A stretch of DNA of 36,223 bases from positions 1 through 36,223 of the forward strand of contig PLIO01000273.1 in NCBI GenBank assembly GCA_003140075.1. Reading direction: 5' to 3'. This DNA is from Acidobacteriaceae bacterium (GTDB lineage Bacteria > Acidobacteriota > Terriglobia > Terriglobales > Acidobacteriaceae). The stretch's first letter is position 1. The number at the start of each line of letters is the position of its first letter. The notes below the pieces were generated by a model that had not been told where the DNA came from, made no database searches, and saw nothing but the letters and a program-made list of their open reading frames with translations. Position numbers and translations under genes: made by a program. This document shows, in pieces, positions 1 to 8,434 of this stretch.

Positions 1-1329
1 GGATTCTACTTTCGCGTGTTGCAGGAAGGAGAAGTTGGGGCAGGCGATGACATCGTGAAAATCGCCGATGGTCCAGAAAAGTTCACGGTGGCCGACATTG
101 ACGCCCTCCTGTATTTGCCAGGACATTCCACCGAGCAACTGCAACGCGCGCTACGGATTTCTGCACTGAGCAAGGGTTGGCAGAGTTCGTTCCAGGCAAT
201 GCTCCAACAAGACTTGAGCCCCAAAACCACGGTGGGGAATCCGGGACTCGCCTTTGAGGAACAAGCGCCAGCATGGCCCGAGTTTAGGCAGATGCGAGTC
301 GCGAATATCCATAAGGAAAGCGATAGCGTAACTTCCTTCGTTCTGGCGCCGATCGATGGGCAACCTCTTCCTCTCTGCCAAGCAGGTCAATTTGTCGTCC
401 TGCGGTTGCTCGTCGATCCGGGCAAACCGCCGGTTCTGCGCAGCTATTCGTTGTCCGATCTGCCGGCAGCGGACCATTTCCGCATCAGCGTCAAAAGCGA
501 ATTGAATGGGATTGGAAGTTCATTTCTGTGCGACCGCGTGCGAGAAGGCGATGTATTGGATGTTAGTGCGCCGCGCGGTAGCTTCACTCTGCGTCTGAGC
601 CAGAATCCTGTGGTTCTGCTGAGCGCTGGAGTGGGCGCAACGCCCGTGATGTCGATGCTGCACGCGCTCGTCGCCGAGAAATCGCAACGAGAGATCTGGT
701 GGATCTATGGAGCGCGTAATCGTGTCGACCATCCATTTGCAGAAGAATCGCGTTCATTGCTGGAACAGCTCTCTCGCGGACGAGAATACATCGTGTACAG
801 CAGGCCCGCCGCAATCGACCGAGTCGGAACAGACTTCGATGCTCCCGGGCACATTGACGCAGCTTTGCTGGAGAGAATCGGAGTGTCACGAGATAGTGAC
901 TTCTATCTGTGTGGCCCCTCTTCATTCTTGCAGAACATGCGCGATGGGCTGCGAAACTGGGGTGTGCTCGCCGGGAATGTACACACGGAAATCTTCGGTT
1001 CTCTCGCGGCTATTACCCCTGGCATGGCACAGGTTGTTCACACTCCTCACCTGCCACAAGGGCCGTCCGGATCCGGCCCCCCAGTCTCATTCGCGCGTAG
1101 CGGGATTACCGCCGCGTGGGATCGTAAGTTTGCCAGTTTGCTTGAACTGGCGGAGGCCTGCGACGTTCCGGTCAGATGGTCGTGCCGGAGTGGAGTCTGT
1201 CACACCTGCATGACTGGTCTGATTGGCGGATCGATTACCTATAACCCTGAGCCGCTGGAGAGGCCCGCTCCCGGGAACGTGCTCGTATGCTGTTCCCAGC
1301 CAAACGCGGGTGTCACTCTGGATCTTTAG
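1..1329 (+). CDS. MOSC domain - ferredoxin reductase - [2Fe-2S] ferredoxin fusion (5' truncated by window)
   Basis: The reading frame is open from base 1, so the first in-frame GTG at 16 is not the true start; residues before it (GFYFRV) already read as the end of a MOSC domain, the sulfur/molybdenum-cofactor binding fold. Numbering from base 1, about residues 1-75 are MOSC tail and 95-200 an FAD-binding barrel with RSYSLSD. A NAD(P)-binding lobe follows with LLSAGVGATPVMSM, and then a plant-type [2Fe-2S] domain with CRSGVCHTC (Cys 395, 400, 403) and a fourth Cys in VLVCC. This order matches YiiM/MOSC-reductase fusions, which pass electrons from NAD(P)H through flavin and iron-sulfur to an unknown acceptor. 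It is probably cytosolic. The next gene starts 37 bases downstream, suggesting an operon with a redoxin-fold protein and an MFS exporter. The domain call is firm; the substrate is unknown. Confidence 0.88.
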   Translation, partial: GFYFRVLQEGEVGAGDDIVKIADGPEKFTVADIDALLYLPGHSTEQLQRALRISALSKGWQSSFQAMLQQDLSPKTTVGNPGLAFEEQAPAWPEFRQMRVANIHKESDSVTSFVLAPIDGQPLPLCQAGQFVVLRLLVDPGKPPVLRSYSLSDLPAADHFRISVKSELNGIGSSFLCDRVREGDVLDVSAPRGSFTLRLSQNPVVLLSAGVGATPVMSMLHALVAEKSQREIWWIYGARNRVDHPFAEESRSLLEQLSRGREYIVYSRPAAIDRVGTDFDAPGHIDAALLERIGVSRDSDFYLCGPSSFLQNMRDGLRNWGVLAGNVHTEIFGSLAAITPGMAQVVHTPHLPQGPSGSGPPVSFARSGITAAWDRKFASLLELAEACDVPVRWSCRSGVCHTCMTGLIGGSITYNPEPLERPAPGNVLVCCSQPNAGVTLDL

Positions 1330-1366
1330 GAGAAGATCTTTGAGAGAAACGGGAGGAGTTCAAATC

Positions 1367-1972
1367 ATGCGTTCTGATATCGTGCCCGGAGGCGTTTTCC
1401 CCGACTACGAACTGCCCGATCACACGGGCAAGGTTTGCAAGCTCAGCGAGCTACAGGGCGAGGATCCGCTAATTCTCACACTCGCGCGCGGCCACTATTG
1501 CCCAAAGGAGCACCAGCAGCATTTAGAACTCGCCGCGTTCTACCCGAGGATCGCAGTGGCGTACACTCAGATCGCCACGATCGCCACCGACGATCATCAT
1601 ACGCTGCAGGAATTCCGTGCGTCAGTCGGAGCCCAGTGGACATTCCTTTCGGACCCCGACCGTACCATTCAGAAGGATCTCGACATCCAGGAGTACACCG
1701 ACCCCGAGCACAATCCCATGATCCCGCATACATTCGTGCTCAAGCCGGGCCTCGTGATCTACAGAATCTATAACGGCTACTGGTTCTGGGGCCGTCCATC
1801 GGTCATCGATCTTTGGCACGATCTGCGCGTCGTGACCAGCGAAATCCGCCCAGACTGGGATCTGAGTACTCCCGGACTCCGCGAGGCATGGAATGCGGGT
1901 GACTTCTCGCGTTTCCACGGGTGGAACAAGCGGGCCAGTATGGATGCGGCTCCGATTGCACGGAAGAAATAG
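1367..1972 (+). CDS. Redoxin-fold (AhpC/TSA-like) protein
   Basis: This is a 201-residue protein. The ATG at 1367 is chosen because GGAGG lies at 1353-1357 and the family's N-terminus (VFPDYELPDHTGK, then L-SEL) follows at once; the frame is open further upstream but overlaps the previous gene. The pattern is a thioredoxin fold of the AhpC/TSA type: a beta-hairpin start, a strand LILTLARGHYCPKEH with a single candidate active Cys45, then VAYTQIATIATDD and HTFVLKPGLVIYRIYNGYW. Peroxiredoxins normally carry P-x3-T/S-x2-C; here the residue three before the Cys is Gly, so peroxidase activity is uncertain and a thiol-redox or redoxin-like role is equally possible. The C-terminal 40 residues (DLRVVTSEIRPDWDLSTPGL onward) are an extension beyond the core fold. 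It lies between a ferredoxin-reductase fusion and an MFS exporter, in the same direction. Confidence 0.8.
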   Translation: MRSDIVPGGVFPDYELPDHTGKVCKLSELQGEDPLILTLARGHYCPKEHQQHLELAAFYPRIAVAYTQIATIATDDHHTLQEFRASVGAQWTFLSDPDRTIQKDLDIQEYTDPEHNPMIPHTFVLKPGLVIYRIYNGYWFWGRPSVIDLWHDLRVVTSEIRPDWDLSTPGLREAWNAGDFSRFHGWNKRASMDAAPIARKK

Positions 1973-1999
1973 CGAGTTGAGAAACAACAGCGGAGAGAA

Positions 2000-2242
2000 A
2001 TGAAGCCGACTGCTTCCCCAAATCTGTGGCGACCGCTTCGAGTAACGGTTTTTCGCAATCTGCTAGTCGCGGACGTCATTTCAGACGCCGGCGCTTTCAT
2101 GCAGAACGTCGGCGCTGCATGGTTGATGGTCTCACTCGGCGCCGGACCGATTTATGTTGCGCTGACACAGACTGCCGCTTCCTTGCCATACTTTCTACTG
2201 GCTGTCCCTCGTCAAAACCTCGTGCAGTCGTGGAATGAATGA
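2000..2242 (+). pseudogene. MFS transporter (EntS-like) N-terminal fragment, interrupted by an insertion element
   Basis: The ATG at 2000 follows GGAGAGAA. The first 70 codons (to about 2209) read as the start of an EntS/DUF894-type major facilitator exporter: LWRPLRVTVFRN, then a first membrane helix with GAFMQNVGAAWLMVSL and a second beginning ALTQTAASLPYFLLAVP. In this family the next residues should be a small-residue loop and a conserved basic motif. Instead the frame changes abruptly to RQNLVQSWNE and stops at 2242, just before a transposase gene. Only about one and a half of the expected 12 helices remain, and no continuation is recognisable after the insertion element, so the 3' part was deleted or lies elsewhere. 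The gene is 27 bases after the redoxin gene and was presumably the third gene of that operon. It is almost certainly non-functional. Confidence 0.82.
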
Positions 2243-3400
2243 CTTGCAGACGAGCTTGATGCGGCGTATTTCGATAAGATTCTGGTCATGATTTTGGCCA
2301 TCGTCACGTCGCTCCGACATCTCCTGGGATGGGTTGTCAGTGCTTTCCGTTCCCGAGCGGACCTCACCCTTGAAAATCTCGCTCTCCGTCAGCAACTGCT
2401 TGCTCTGCACGCAAAACGACCTCGCCGTCGATTGACAGCTCTGCACGAGCTGTTCTGGATCGCCTTGAAAACGTTCTGGTCGGGGTGGACGAAGCCTCTC
2501 GTCTTGCTTACTCCTCGATCCGTCGTGCGCTGGCATCGGGCTGGCTTCCGGTTGTATTGGACTTGGGTTTCAAGGCCTGGACGAGTGGGGGGACGGAGAC
2601 GGGTGAGCAAGCAAGTTCGTGTTCTGATCTTTCGCATGGCTGCCGAGAATCCAACCTGGGGAGCGCCGCGCATTCACGGCGAGTTGCTCAAACTGGGCTT
2701 CCCTCTGTCGGAAGCCACTGTCTCGCGATGGCTTAGGCCAATTCCGAGAACTCCAGATCCCGCCAAACGCTGGCTGACGTTCCTCCGGAACCATCGCGAG
2801 GCAATTGCCGCCATGGACTTCTTCACCGTACCGACGCTCACGTTTGGCGTTCTGTATTGCTTCTTTGTCATCGGCCATGATCGGCGGAAGATCCTGCGTT
2901 TCAACGTGACTCGAAGTCCGAATGCTCTCTGGATCACGCAGCAGCTACGGGAGGCATGGCCGTACGTGCCGGCGCACAGATTCCTTTTGTTGATCGCGAC
3001 TCAAAGTTCGGAACGGATGTGATTTCGGCGGTGAGAGAATTGGGAAGCCACCCCACCCGCACTGCCTTTCGCAGTCCGTGGCAGAACGGTGTCGCGGAGC
3101 GCTGGGTCGGGAGTTGCAGACGAGACCTGCTGGACCACGTGATCGTCCTGAATGAGCAGCACCTCAAGCGGCTGATGGCTGAGTATGTGCGCTATTACCA
3201 TGAAGATCGGACGCACCTCGGACTCGCGAAGGACACGCCGGCGGGTCGGCCAACAGCGATGTGTCCTCTGGTGGGAAGCAAGATTCACTCCCTTTCTCGA
3301 CTCGGCGGACTGCACCATCGTTACGCCGTTGCAGCTTAGCCTCCGACAACTCTGTCTATCGGAGTCAACTCTTAATTGTCCCATCAGAACCGCGCCCGCG
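2210..3400 (+). mobile_element. Insertion element with integrase-core (DDE) transposase; right end approximate
   Basis: The left end is placed where MFS homology stops (about 2209/2210). The right end is only a guess, somewhere after the transposase stop at 3339 and before the GntR gene. The element carries a single transposase, now in two frames. I compared the sequence just outside the transposase on both sides and could not see convincing terminal inverted repeats or a target-site duplication, so both ends are uncertain. A short inverted repeat (CTCCGA at 3341-3346 and TCGGAG at 3359-3364) sits immediately after the transposase stop and may belong to the element. The insertion clearly postdates the MFS gene it cuts. 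Confidence 0.65.
2288..3339 (+). pseudogene. Transposase with integrase core, frameshifted
   Basis: The N-terminal part reads from ATG 2288 in one frame (ENLALRQQLLALHAKRPRRRL, a helical DNA-binding region, then AAENPTWGAPRIHGELLKLG typical of IS3/integrase-type helix-turn-helix linkers). The catalytic core begins with the first Asp in AAMDFFTVPT. Near 2985-2992 the family sequence jumps to the next frame, where it continues with VDRDSKFG (second Asp), then PWQNGVAERWVGS (the Glu, 34 residues after the Asp of VDRD) and ends with LGGLHHRY before the stop at 3339. Thus all three DDE residues exist but in two frames. One missing base in the T-rich stretch ttccttttgttgatc explains it; a fifth T in the run would restore RFLFVDRDS. 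A sequencing or assembly error is possible. Otherwise the element cannot move by its own transposase. Confidence 0.85.
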
Positions 3401-3550
3401 AGCTTTCGTCGAAGGCCGAGCCCGTGGATTGGAGTAACCTCGGGCTGGAGCAACGAATCACGAATCAATAGGCTGACACACCAGGCGGAGGAAAAGTTCT
3501 TATCAGTTCGTGACGTTTTGACGACCCACAGGTGCGCAGTTTCCACCAAC

Positions 3551-4273
3551 TCAACGAAATCGTCGGACCAACAGGTTGTGCCGGTCTGATCGATACAGGC
3601 CGAGCACATAAAGTGTGGCTTTTCCTTTGGTCGAATAAATAACCTGTCGGATCCTGAGCAGCGGCTCATTGCGCGCCACTCGCAGAAGATTCGCGGTCGC
3701 GGGGGCGGCCGCGGTGGCATCCATTTCCTCGTCGGCATAGGCGATTTGGATCCCGTAGCCGGTCTCCAAAATGGAGAACAGCGAGCCACGAGCAACCGCG
3801 CTGCGCGTGATGCCGGCGAACGCCTCGGCCGGAAGATAACAGGTTTCAACCGCGAACGGTTCGTCGGCTGCCAGCCGGAGTCGTTCCAGCTTGAGCAGAC
3901 GAGTATTGGCCGATAAGGCCAGCCGCGCGGCAACTTCTTGCTCGTTGTCGACCACGCCGAACGACAGAACCTTTGAGCAAGCGGTCAAACTTCGTCCGGC
4001 CATCTGCTCGGTGAAACTCGTCAGCTTGTTGAAGTGGACCTTGGGCGGCGCCACAAAAGTTCCGGCGCCACGCCTGCGCTGCACCATACCCTCCCGTTCG
4101 AGTCCGGTTAAAGCATGACGCGCCGTCATCAGGCTCACCTGGTGAAGCTTGGCCAGCTCCCGTTCGGAATCGACTGCATCCCCCGGTTTCAACTGCCCGT
4201 TTTCGATGCGCTTCATGATCGTAGCTTGGATCTTTTTGTAGGCGGGCATTCCGTTTGAGCGGCTGTTTGGCAT
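3551..4273 (-). CDS. GntR/HutC-family transcriptional regulator with UTRA domain
   Basis: The ATG at 4273 gives 240 residues. It is preferred over the TTG at 4285 because TTGAGGAAATTC places AGGA five bases before it; a further ATG at 4249 is possible. The N-terminal ~70 residues form a winged helix of the GntR type (PAYKKIQATIMKRIENGQL, then PSERELA-like DSERELAKLHQVS, TARHALTGLEREGMVQRRRGAGTFV). Residues about 85-235 form a UTRA ligand-binding domain (LLKLERLRLAADEPFAVETCYLP and a closing ATLYVLGLYRSDRHNL). Members bind palindromic operators as dimers and release DNA on binding a small metabolite, often a sugar derivative. It is divergent from the TonB-receptor gene, with 528 bases between them containing CTATAG-type palindromes, so it probably controls that receptor and itself. 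The inducer cannot be read from the sequence. Confidence 0.9.
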   Translation of the reverse strand: MPNSRSNGMPAYKKIQATIMKRIENGQLKPGDAVDSERELAKLHQVSLMTARHALTGLEREGMVQRRRGAGTFVAPPKVHFNKLTSFTEQMAGRSLTACSKVLSFGVVDNEQEVAARLALSANTRLLKLERLRLAADEPFAVETCYLPAEAFAGITRSAVARGSLFSILETGYGIQIAYADEEMDATAAAPATANLLRVARNEPLLRIRQVIYSTKGKATLYVLGLYRSDRHNLLVRRFR

Positions 4274-4801
4274 GAATTTCCTCAATCGTTCGTATCAGAA
4301 ATGCTGAGTTTACTTTGCCCGCGCCGTGTGGCAACATATACCCGTCTTAAGTGCTATAGAGCCGATTCGGACGAGAACGGGCGATTTGCGCAGGGTTCCC
4401 ACGCCTTCCATCTCTCTCCTCTACTATAGAGCTGTCAAAGCCAGGCTAACACGAACCATACACAATGAGGACTCACCTTAAACCTTCTCCTTTGAACTTG
4501 TAAAGAGCGAAATACGGAGCAATTGAACGATATTGGCGTATTTCACAGTGCGCATTCTCATGCTGCACCTGCGTCGAAATCCTGGTTTTCCACAGGCTGA
4601 CCATCCCCAGCATCCCGCTGCCGACGACTGTGTTCAGCGGTGCTATAGTTTAACGCCAATCGGTTCAAAAACAAAAAATCAGCTTTCTTGCATTTTCCTC
4701 TTGACGACTTCCTCGAAACTACTATATAGCATTGATCTAATATTTTTGCACTACCAGTTTGATCGGGGCTCTGTTCCACCACGTCCTCCGGAGGTTCTGC
4801 G
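4274..4801. promoter_or_regulatory. Divergent regulatory region between GntR regulator and TonB receptor, with four CTATAG-type palindromes
   Basis: This 528-base gap has no convincing gene. It holds four copies of a short palindromic core: CTATAG at 4354-4359 (context gtgCTATAGagc), 4424-4429 (ctaCTATAGagc), 4643-4648 (gtgCTATAGttt), and the longer CTATATAG at 4722-4729 (ctaCTATATAGca). The left flank is TG or TA before C in each case, so the copies resemble each other beyond the six-base core. GntR/UTRA regulators commonly bind AT-centred palindromes of this length. The last copy overlaps the predicted -10 box of the receptor promoter, as expected of a repressor site; the first two lie nearer the regulator gene. 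That these are operators is inference. Confidence 0.5.
4701..4728 (+). promoter_or_regulatory. Predicted sigma-70 promoter of the TonB-receptor gene
   Basis: TTGACG at 4701-4706 is a near-consensus -35 box, followed after 16 bases by TATATA at 4723-4728 as -10 box. Transcription would start near 4735 and give a leader of about 65 bases. The -10 box lies inside the palindrome CTATATAG (4722-4729), so a bound regulator would block it. Just before the start codon, the palindrome CCTCCGGAGG (4785-4794) contains the ribosome binding site GGAGG. Confidence 0.55.
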
Positions 4802-7800
4802 ATGCGAAAGTCGATGTCGATGAGAATTGGGGTTGTGCTAATGGTAGGGCTGCTCGGTGCGCTGCAGCCGGCATGGAGTCAGGAAGTCACCGCCGCGATT
4901 GTGGGTACCGTTTTGGATCCCAGCGGGGCCCCGATCAAGGGCGCAACGGTTGTCGCTCGAGACACCGAGCGTGGCGCTGTCTGGAACGCGCAGACGAATG
5001 ACACCGGCTCCTTCAGCATATTGCGCCTGCCGGTGGGATCGTACACGGCGGAAGCTACTGCTCCCGGTTTTGAAAAGACCGTGTACCCGCCGTTCACTCT
5101 GGTGCTCAACCAGACGGCGCGTCTCAACTTCCAGATGAAGGTGGGCAAGAACTCGGAAACTGTTGAGGTGACCGGCGCCGCTCCAGTCCTGCAGACGGAA
5201 GATGCTCAGGTCAGCACGGTCGTCGATTCCAGAACCGTCACCGATCTTGCACTGACAACCCGCAACTATGTGCAGCTGACCTTGCTCTCTCCTGGCGCTA
5301 TCTCGGTGGATCCTGCCAGCATGAACCTCGGATCCCAAACCGCTGAGGAGGGAGGCCGTCCCTACATTAACGGAAACCGCGAGCAGGCCAACAACTTCCT
5401 GCTGGACGGTGTCGATAACAATCAAGCGTCGGATAACCTGCCTGGATATGCGCCCTCTCCCGACGCGATTGGAGAGTTCAATCTCATTACTCAGAACGCA
5501 TCTGCGGAGTTTGGCAACTACAACGGCGGAATTATCAACGCCACAATCAAATCAGGCACCAACAAGTTTCACGGGGATGTGTTTGAGTTCTTCCGTAATG
5601 ACATCTTCAACGCCAACAAGTGGGAAAACGGACTGCCCACGACTGGTCCACTGCCCGTGCCGAAGTTACGGTGGAATATGTTTGGCGGCACCATTGGCGG
5701 TCCGATTATCAAGGACAAGCTGTTCTTTTTCGCTGATTATCAGGGCGGACGGCTAGACCATCCAGCCTCCACCAGCGCCATCACCGTGCTCACGGCCAAC
5801 GAAATCGGGGGCAATTTTTCGGCCCTGTGTCAGACTGGGTTTACCGGTGGTGTGTGCAATGACCGAGCCAACGACCCGAATGGAAACCCAACCCTGGTAA
5901 CGGACCAGCTATACAATCCGTGCGCTCCTGGCACGGGAATACCAGGGACCCCCTGTAACATCCAGGGCCCGTTATCAAGAACGCCGTTCGCAGGCAATAT
6001 CATCCCCACCAATATGCTGGACCCGGTATTCAGCGCGCTGGCCACCAACGCGCTGTATCCAAAGGCGGTGAGCACTCTATCCAACGGTTTTGGGCAAGCG
6101 TTCAACACCGTGGACGAACAGTACAATTCAGACCAGGGTGACATTAAGGTTGACTACAACCTGTCCGGCAAAGACCACATCAATGCCAGGTTTGCCAAAG
6201 CCGATCAGTTTGATCCAGCTAACAACTCTGTGGCCTTGCTGGGCAATACCATAAACGAGGCCTATCTGCTGAATGGATCTCTTAACTGGACACATACGTT
6301 CTCGCCAAACCTGCTGAACGAAGCGCGTTTTGGAAAAAACAACATCAAACTGAACCATGGGCTGACCGCGTTCGACAGTTCGGTCGGCGCCTTGGGAAAT
6401 ACCGTCGGCATTACCAACGGGAATCCAAGTGGGGTCGACGGCCTTCCGGAATTTGGATATGCCGGCGGTTCAGTAACTAACATTAATTCAGGGACATTGA
6501 CCAATCTGGGCGCCGCAAGTGTTGACGAGCAATTTTCTTCCACGGTGACCCAATTTGACGACGTGCTTATCTACACGCGTGGCCGGCACGTTCTCAAGAC
6601 CGGCTTTCAGTTGAATCGCTACAACCTTAATGTGTTCTACACAGGCAACGGCGGCGAACTTGGCGCCGAGCTCTTCGGGAACGGACCGGGCGGCAACTAT
6701 TCAGGCACAGGCATCAATGAGTTCATCACCAGCACTGGAACGACACAGCTTGTCACCTCGGCCGGCGACGGGTCTGCCGATTGGGCACTCGGGCTTCCAG
6801 AAGATGTGGGCCGAGGTGCAAGCGCAGCACCGCCATGGCACCAGCGCGACTGGCTGATCGCGGGCTTCTTGCAAGACGATTGGCGTGCCACCGACACGTT
6901 AACCTTGAATCTGGGGCTTCGTTATGAGGCTCGAACTCCCTGGATTGAATCCAACAATCGTCAGTCGGCAGTAAATATTCTGACTGGCGCGCTCGAGCTT
7001 CCCGGTAACGATCCCGTCCCCAACGGCGTCGTGGGCACGAATGGGTTTAGCAGAGGACTGTACAACACCACTTACGGGTTGCCGGACTTTCAGCCCCGTT
7101 TCGGCTTCGCCTGGAGTCCCCGGCTCTGGGAAGGCAAGACTGTGGTACGTGGCGCCTTCACGATCTCGTCATATCTGGAAGGCACGGGAGTCAACCTGCG
7201 CGATACGCAGAATCCACCGTACGCAGCCCCCCAAGTCGAAACCAACAACGTGGCAACCGGCTTGCCCACATATACCACCGGGTCAGCCTTTAGTTCAGCC
7301 ACGGGGGTAAACCCCTACGTTGGCGCCACACTACAGACGTGGTCCGGCACGGTTCAACCGGCAGTTGCGGATCAGTGGAACCTCACCATCCAGCGCCAGC
7401 TTACCCACGATACTACCTTCCAGCTGGGCTACATCGGCCAGCGCACTACGCACTTGATGGTTCCCGAGTGGCTGTCGCAAGGCGACTTGCAATCGAACGG
7501 AACGATCACTTATCCCTACATCGGCGGACAAAATCCGACGGGGACCGTCATCGATGGGGTCACCACGACTTCGCCGACCTATGGTCCCAATGGATTCGGC
7601 AACGTGAAGAACACTGCCTCAGTCGGAAACATGAACTATAACGCCCTGCAGGCGGTCCTGCAGAAGCGGTATGGCCACGGACTGGAGGCTCAAGTTTCTT
7701 ATACCTACGAGAAGTGCATGACCAATGACGATGGCTACTACGGTAGCTGGGGCACTACCACTCAGGCTGGACCCTCTGGAAATTACTGGCAAAATCTCTA

Positions 7801-8383
7801 TGACCCCAACGGCGACTACGCGCAATGTTACTGGGATGCTAAACATGTAATCAGCGCATACGCCGTTTATGAGCTTCCGTTCGGCCGGGGCAAACAATTG
7901 GGGAACGACCTGCCCACGGCGGTGAATGCCGTGGTTGGCAACTGGTCGATCAACCCAATTTTCACCTGGCGTAGCGGCTTCCCGCTTTCTCTCTACGGCG
8001 CGAGCGATTCGGGAACGGGTAGTCCCGAGAATCGTCCCGACTGTAATGGTGCCGTGAGTTACCCCAAGAACGTTATTCCCGGAGTTGGATTACAATGGTT
8101 TTCGCAAGCCCCATTCTCGCAGCCCGCGGCGGGCACCTTCGGAAATTGTCCGGCTCAAGGCCCGGTGATTGGGCCTGGATACATCGATGCCGACATTAGC
8201 CTGCAAAAGAATTTTCCGATTTCGGAGTCGAAGAAATTCCAGTTTCGTGCAGACTTCCTGAACGCGTTTAATCATCCCAACTTTGCGGTGCCAAACGACA
8301 CTTGCTGTACTGGAACATTCGGAGTCTCCAGCGCGACGCAGGATTCGCGAGAGTTGCAGTTCGCTCTGAAGTTCTATTTCTGA
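4802..8383 (+). CDS. TonB-dependent receptor, Oar-like, with carboxypeptidase-regulatory-like N-terminal domain
   Basis: This is a 1193-residue outer-membrane protein. The start at 4802 follows GGAGG with a 7-base gap. A signal peptide (MRKSMSMRIGVVLMVGLLG...PAWSQ) is cleaved after about residue 27. Residues about 28-115 form a carboxypeptidase-regulatory-like beta-sandwich (IVGTVLDPSGAPIKGATV, GSFSILRLPVGSYTAEATAPGF). Residues about 120-250 are the plug (VVDSRTVTDLALTTRNYVQL, NGNREQANNFLLDGVDNN). The rest is a long barrel with alternating aromatic strands (KDKLFFFADYQGGR, DDWRATDTLTLNLGLRYE) ending in ELQFALKFYF, whose final aromatic residue is the usual barrel-assembly signal. These receptors are greatly expanded in Acidobacteria and are thought to import oligosaccharides or other large substrates with TonB energy; the substrate here is unknown. 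No TonB box is obvious by eye. It probably heads an operon with the TPR and CRTAC1-type genes. Confidence 0.93.
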   Translation: MRKSMSMRIGVVLMVGLLGALQPAWSQEVTAAIVGTVLDPSGAPIKGATVVARDTERGAVWNAQTNDTGSFSILRLPVGSYTAEATAPGFEKTVYPPFTLVLNQTARLNFQMKVGKNSETVEVTGAAPVLQTEDAQVSTVVDSRTVTDLALTTRNYVQLTLLSPGAISVDPASMNLGSQTAEEGGRPYINGNREQANNFLLDGVDNNQASDNLPGYAPSPDAIGEFNLITQNASAEFGNYNGGIINATIKSGTNKFHGDVFEFFRNDIFNANKWENGLPTTGPLPVPKLRWNMFGGTIGGPIIKDKLFFFADYQGGRLDHPASTSAITVLTANEIGGNFSALCQTGFTGGVCNDRANDPNGNPTLVTDQLYNPCAPGTGIPGTPCNIQGPLSRTPFAGNIIPTNMLDPVFSALATNALYPKAVSTLSNGFGQAFNTVDEQYNSDQGDIKVDYNLSGKDHINARFAKADQFDPANNSVALLGNTINEAYLLNGSLNWTHTFSPNLLNEARFGKNNIKLNHGLTAFDSSVGALGNTVGITNGNPSGVDGLPEFGYAGGSVTNINSGTLTNLGAASVDEQFSSTVTQFDDVLIYTRGRHVLKTGFQLNRYNLNVFYTGNGGELGAELFGNGPGGNYSGTGINEFITSTGTTQLVTSAGDGSADWALGLPEDVGRGASAAPPWHQRDWLIAGFLQDDWRATDTLTLNLGLRYEARTPWIESNNRQSAVNILTGALELPGNDPVPNGVVGTNGFSRGLYNTTYGLPDFQPRFGFAWSPRLWEGKTVVRGAFTISSYLEGTGVNLRDTQNPPYAAPQVETNNVATGLPTYTTGSAFSSATGVNPYVGATLQTWSGTVQPAVADQWNLTIQRQLTHDTTFQLGYIGQRTTHLMVPEWLSQGDLQSNGTITYPYIGGQNPTGTVIDGVTTTSPTYGPNGFGNVKNTASVGNMNYNALQAVLQKRYGHGLEAQVSYTYEKCMTNDDGYYGSWGTTTQAGPSGNYWQNLYDPNGDYAQCYWDAKHVISAYAVYELPFGRGKQLGNDLPTAVNAVVGNWSINPIFTWRSGFPLSLYGASDSGTGSPENRPDCNGAVSYPKNVIPGVGLQWFSQAPFSQPAAGTFGNCPAQGPVIGPGYIDADISLQKNFPISESKKFQFRADFLNAFNHPNFAVPNDTCCTGTFGVSSATQDSRELQFALKFYF

Positions 8384-8402
8384 CGATAAGCGCTGTAGAA
8401 TG

Positions 8403-8427
8403 GGGCAGGCGTTCCACGCGCCTGCCC
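8403..8427 (+). terminator. GC-rich hairpin between TonB receptor and TPR gene (possible terminator or attenuator)
   Basis: GGGCAGGCG at 8403-8411 pairs perfectly with CGCCTGCCC at 8419-8427 around a 7-base loop and is followed by a pyrimidine-rich tctcttt. It fits an intrinsic terminator with a weak U-tract. It ends only seven bases before the TPR start codon, so it could instead limit translation of that gene or set its level relative to the receptor. Confidence 0.5.
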
Positions 8428-8434
8428 TCTCTTT

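Noticed and set aside
2980..2995. Programmed -1 frameshift in the transposase
   Set aside because: The sequence ttccttttgttgatc is T-rich, but sliding back by one base gives poor re-pairing of the CTT and TTG codons, and no downstream stem was evident. A lost base is simpler.
2210..3400. Terminal inverted repeats of the insertion element
   Set aside because: Comparison of the left flank with the reverse complement of the right flank showed no convincing match, so the ends are left approximate.
4785..4794. CCTCCGGAGG as a hairpin hiding the ribosome binding site of the TonB receptor
   Set aside because: It is a perfect palindrome with no loop, so it cannot fold on itself well; it is probably chance complementarity around GGAGG.
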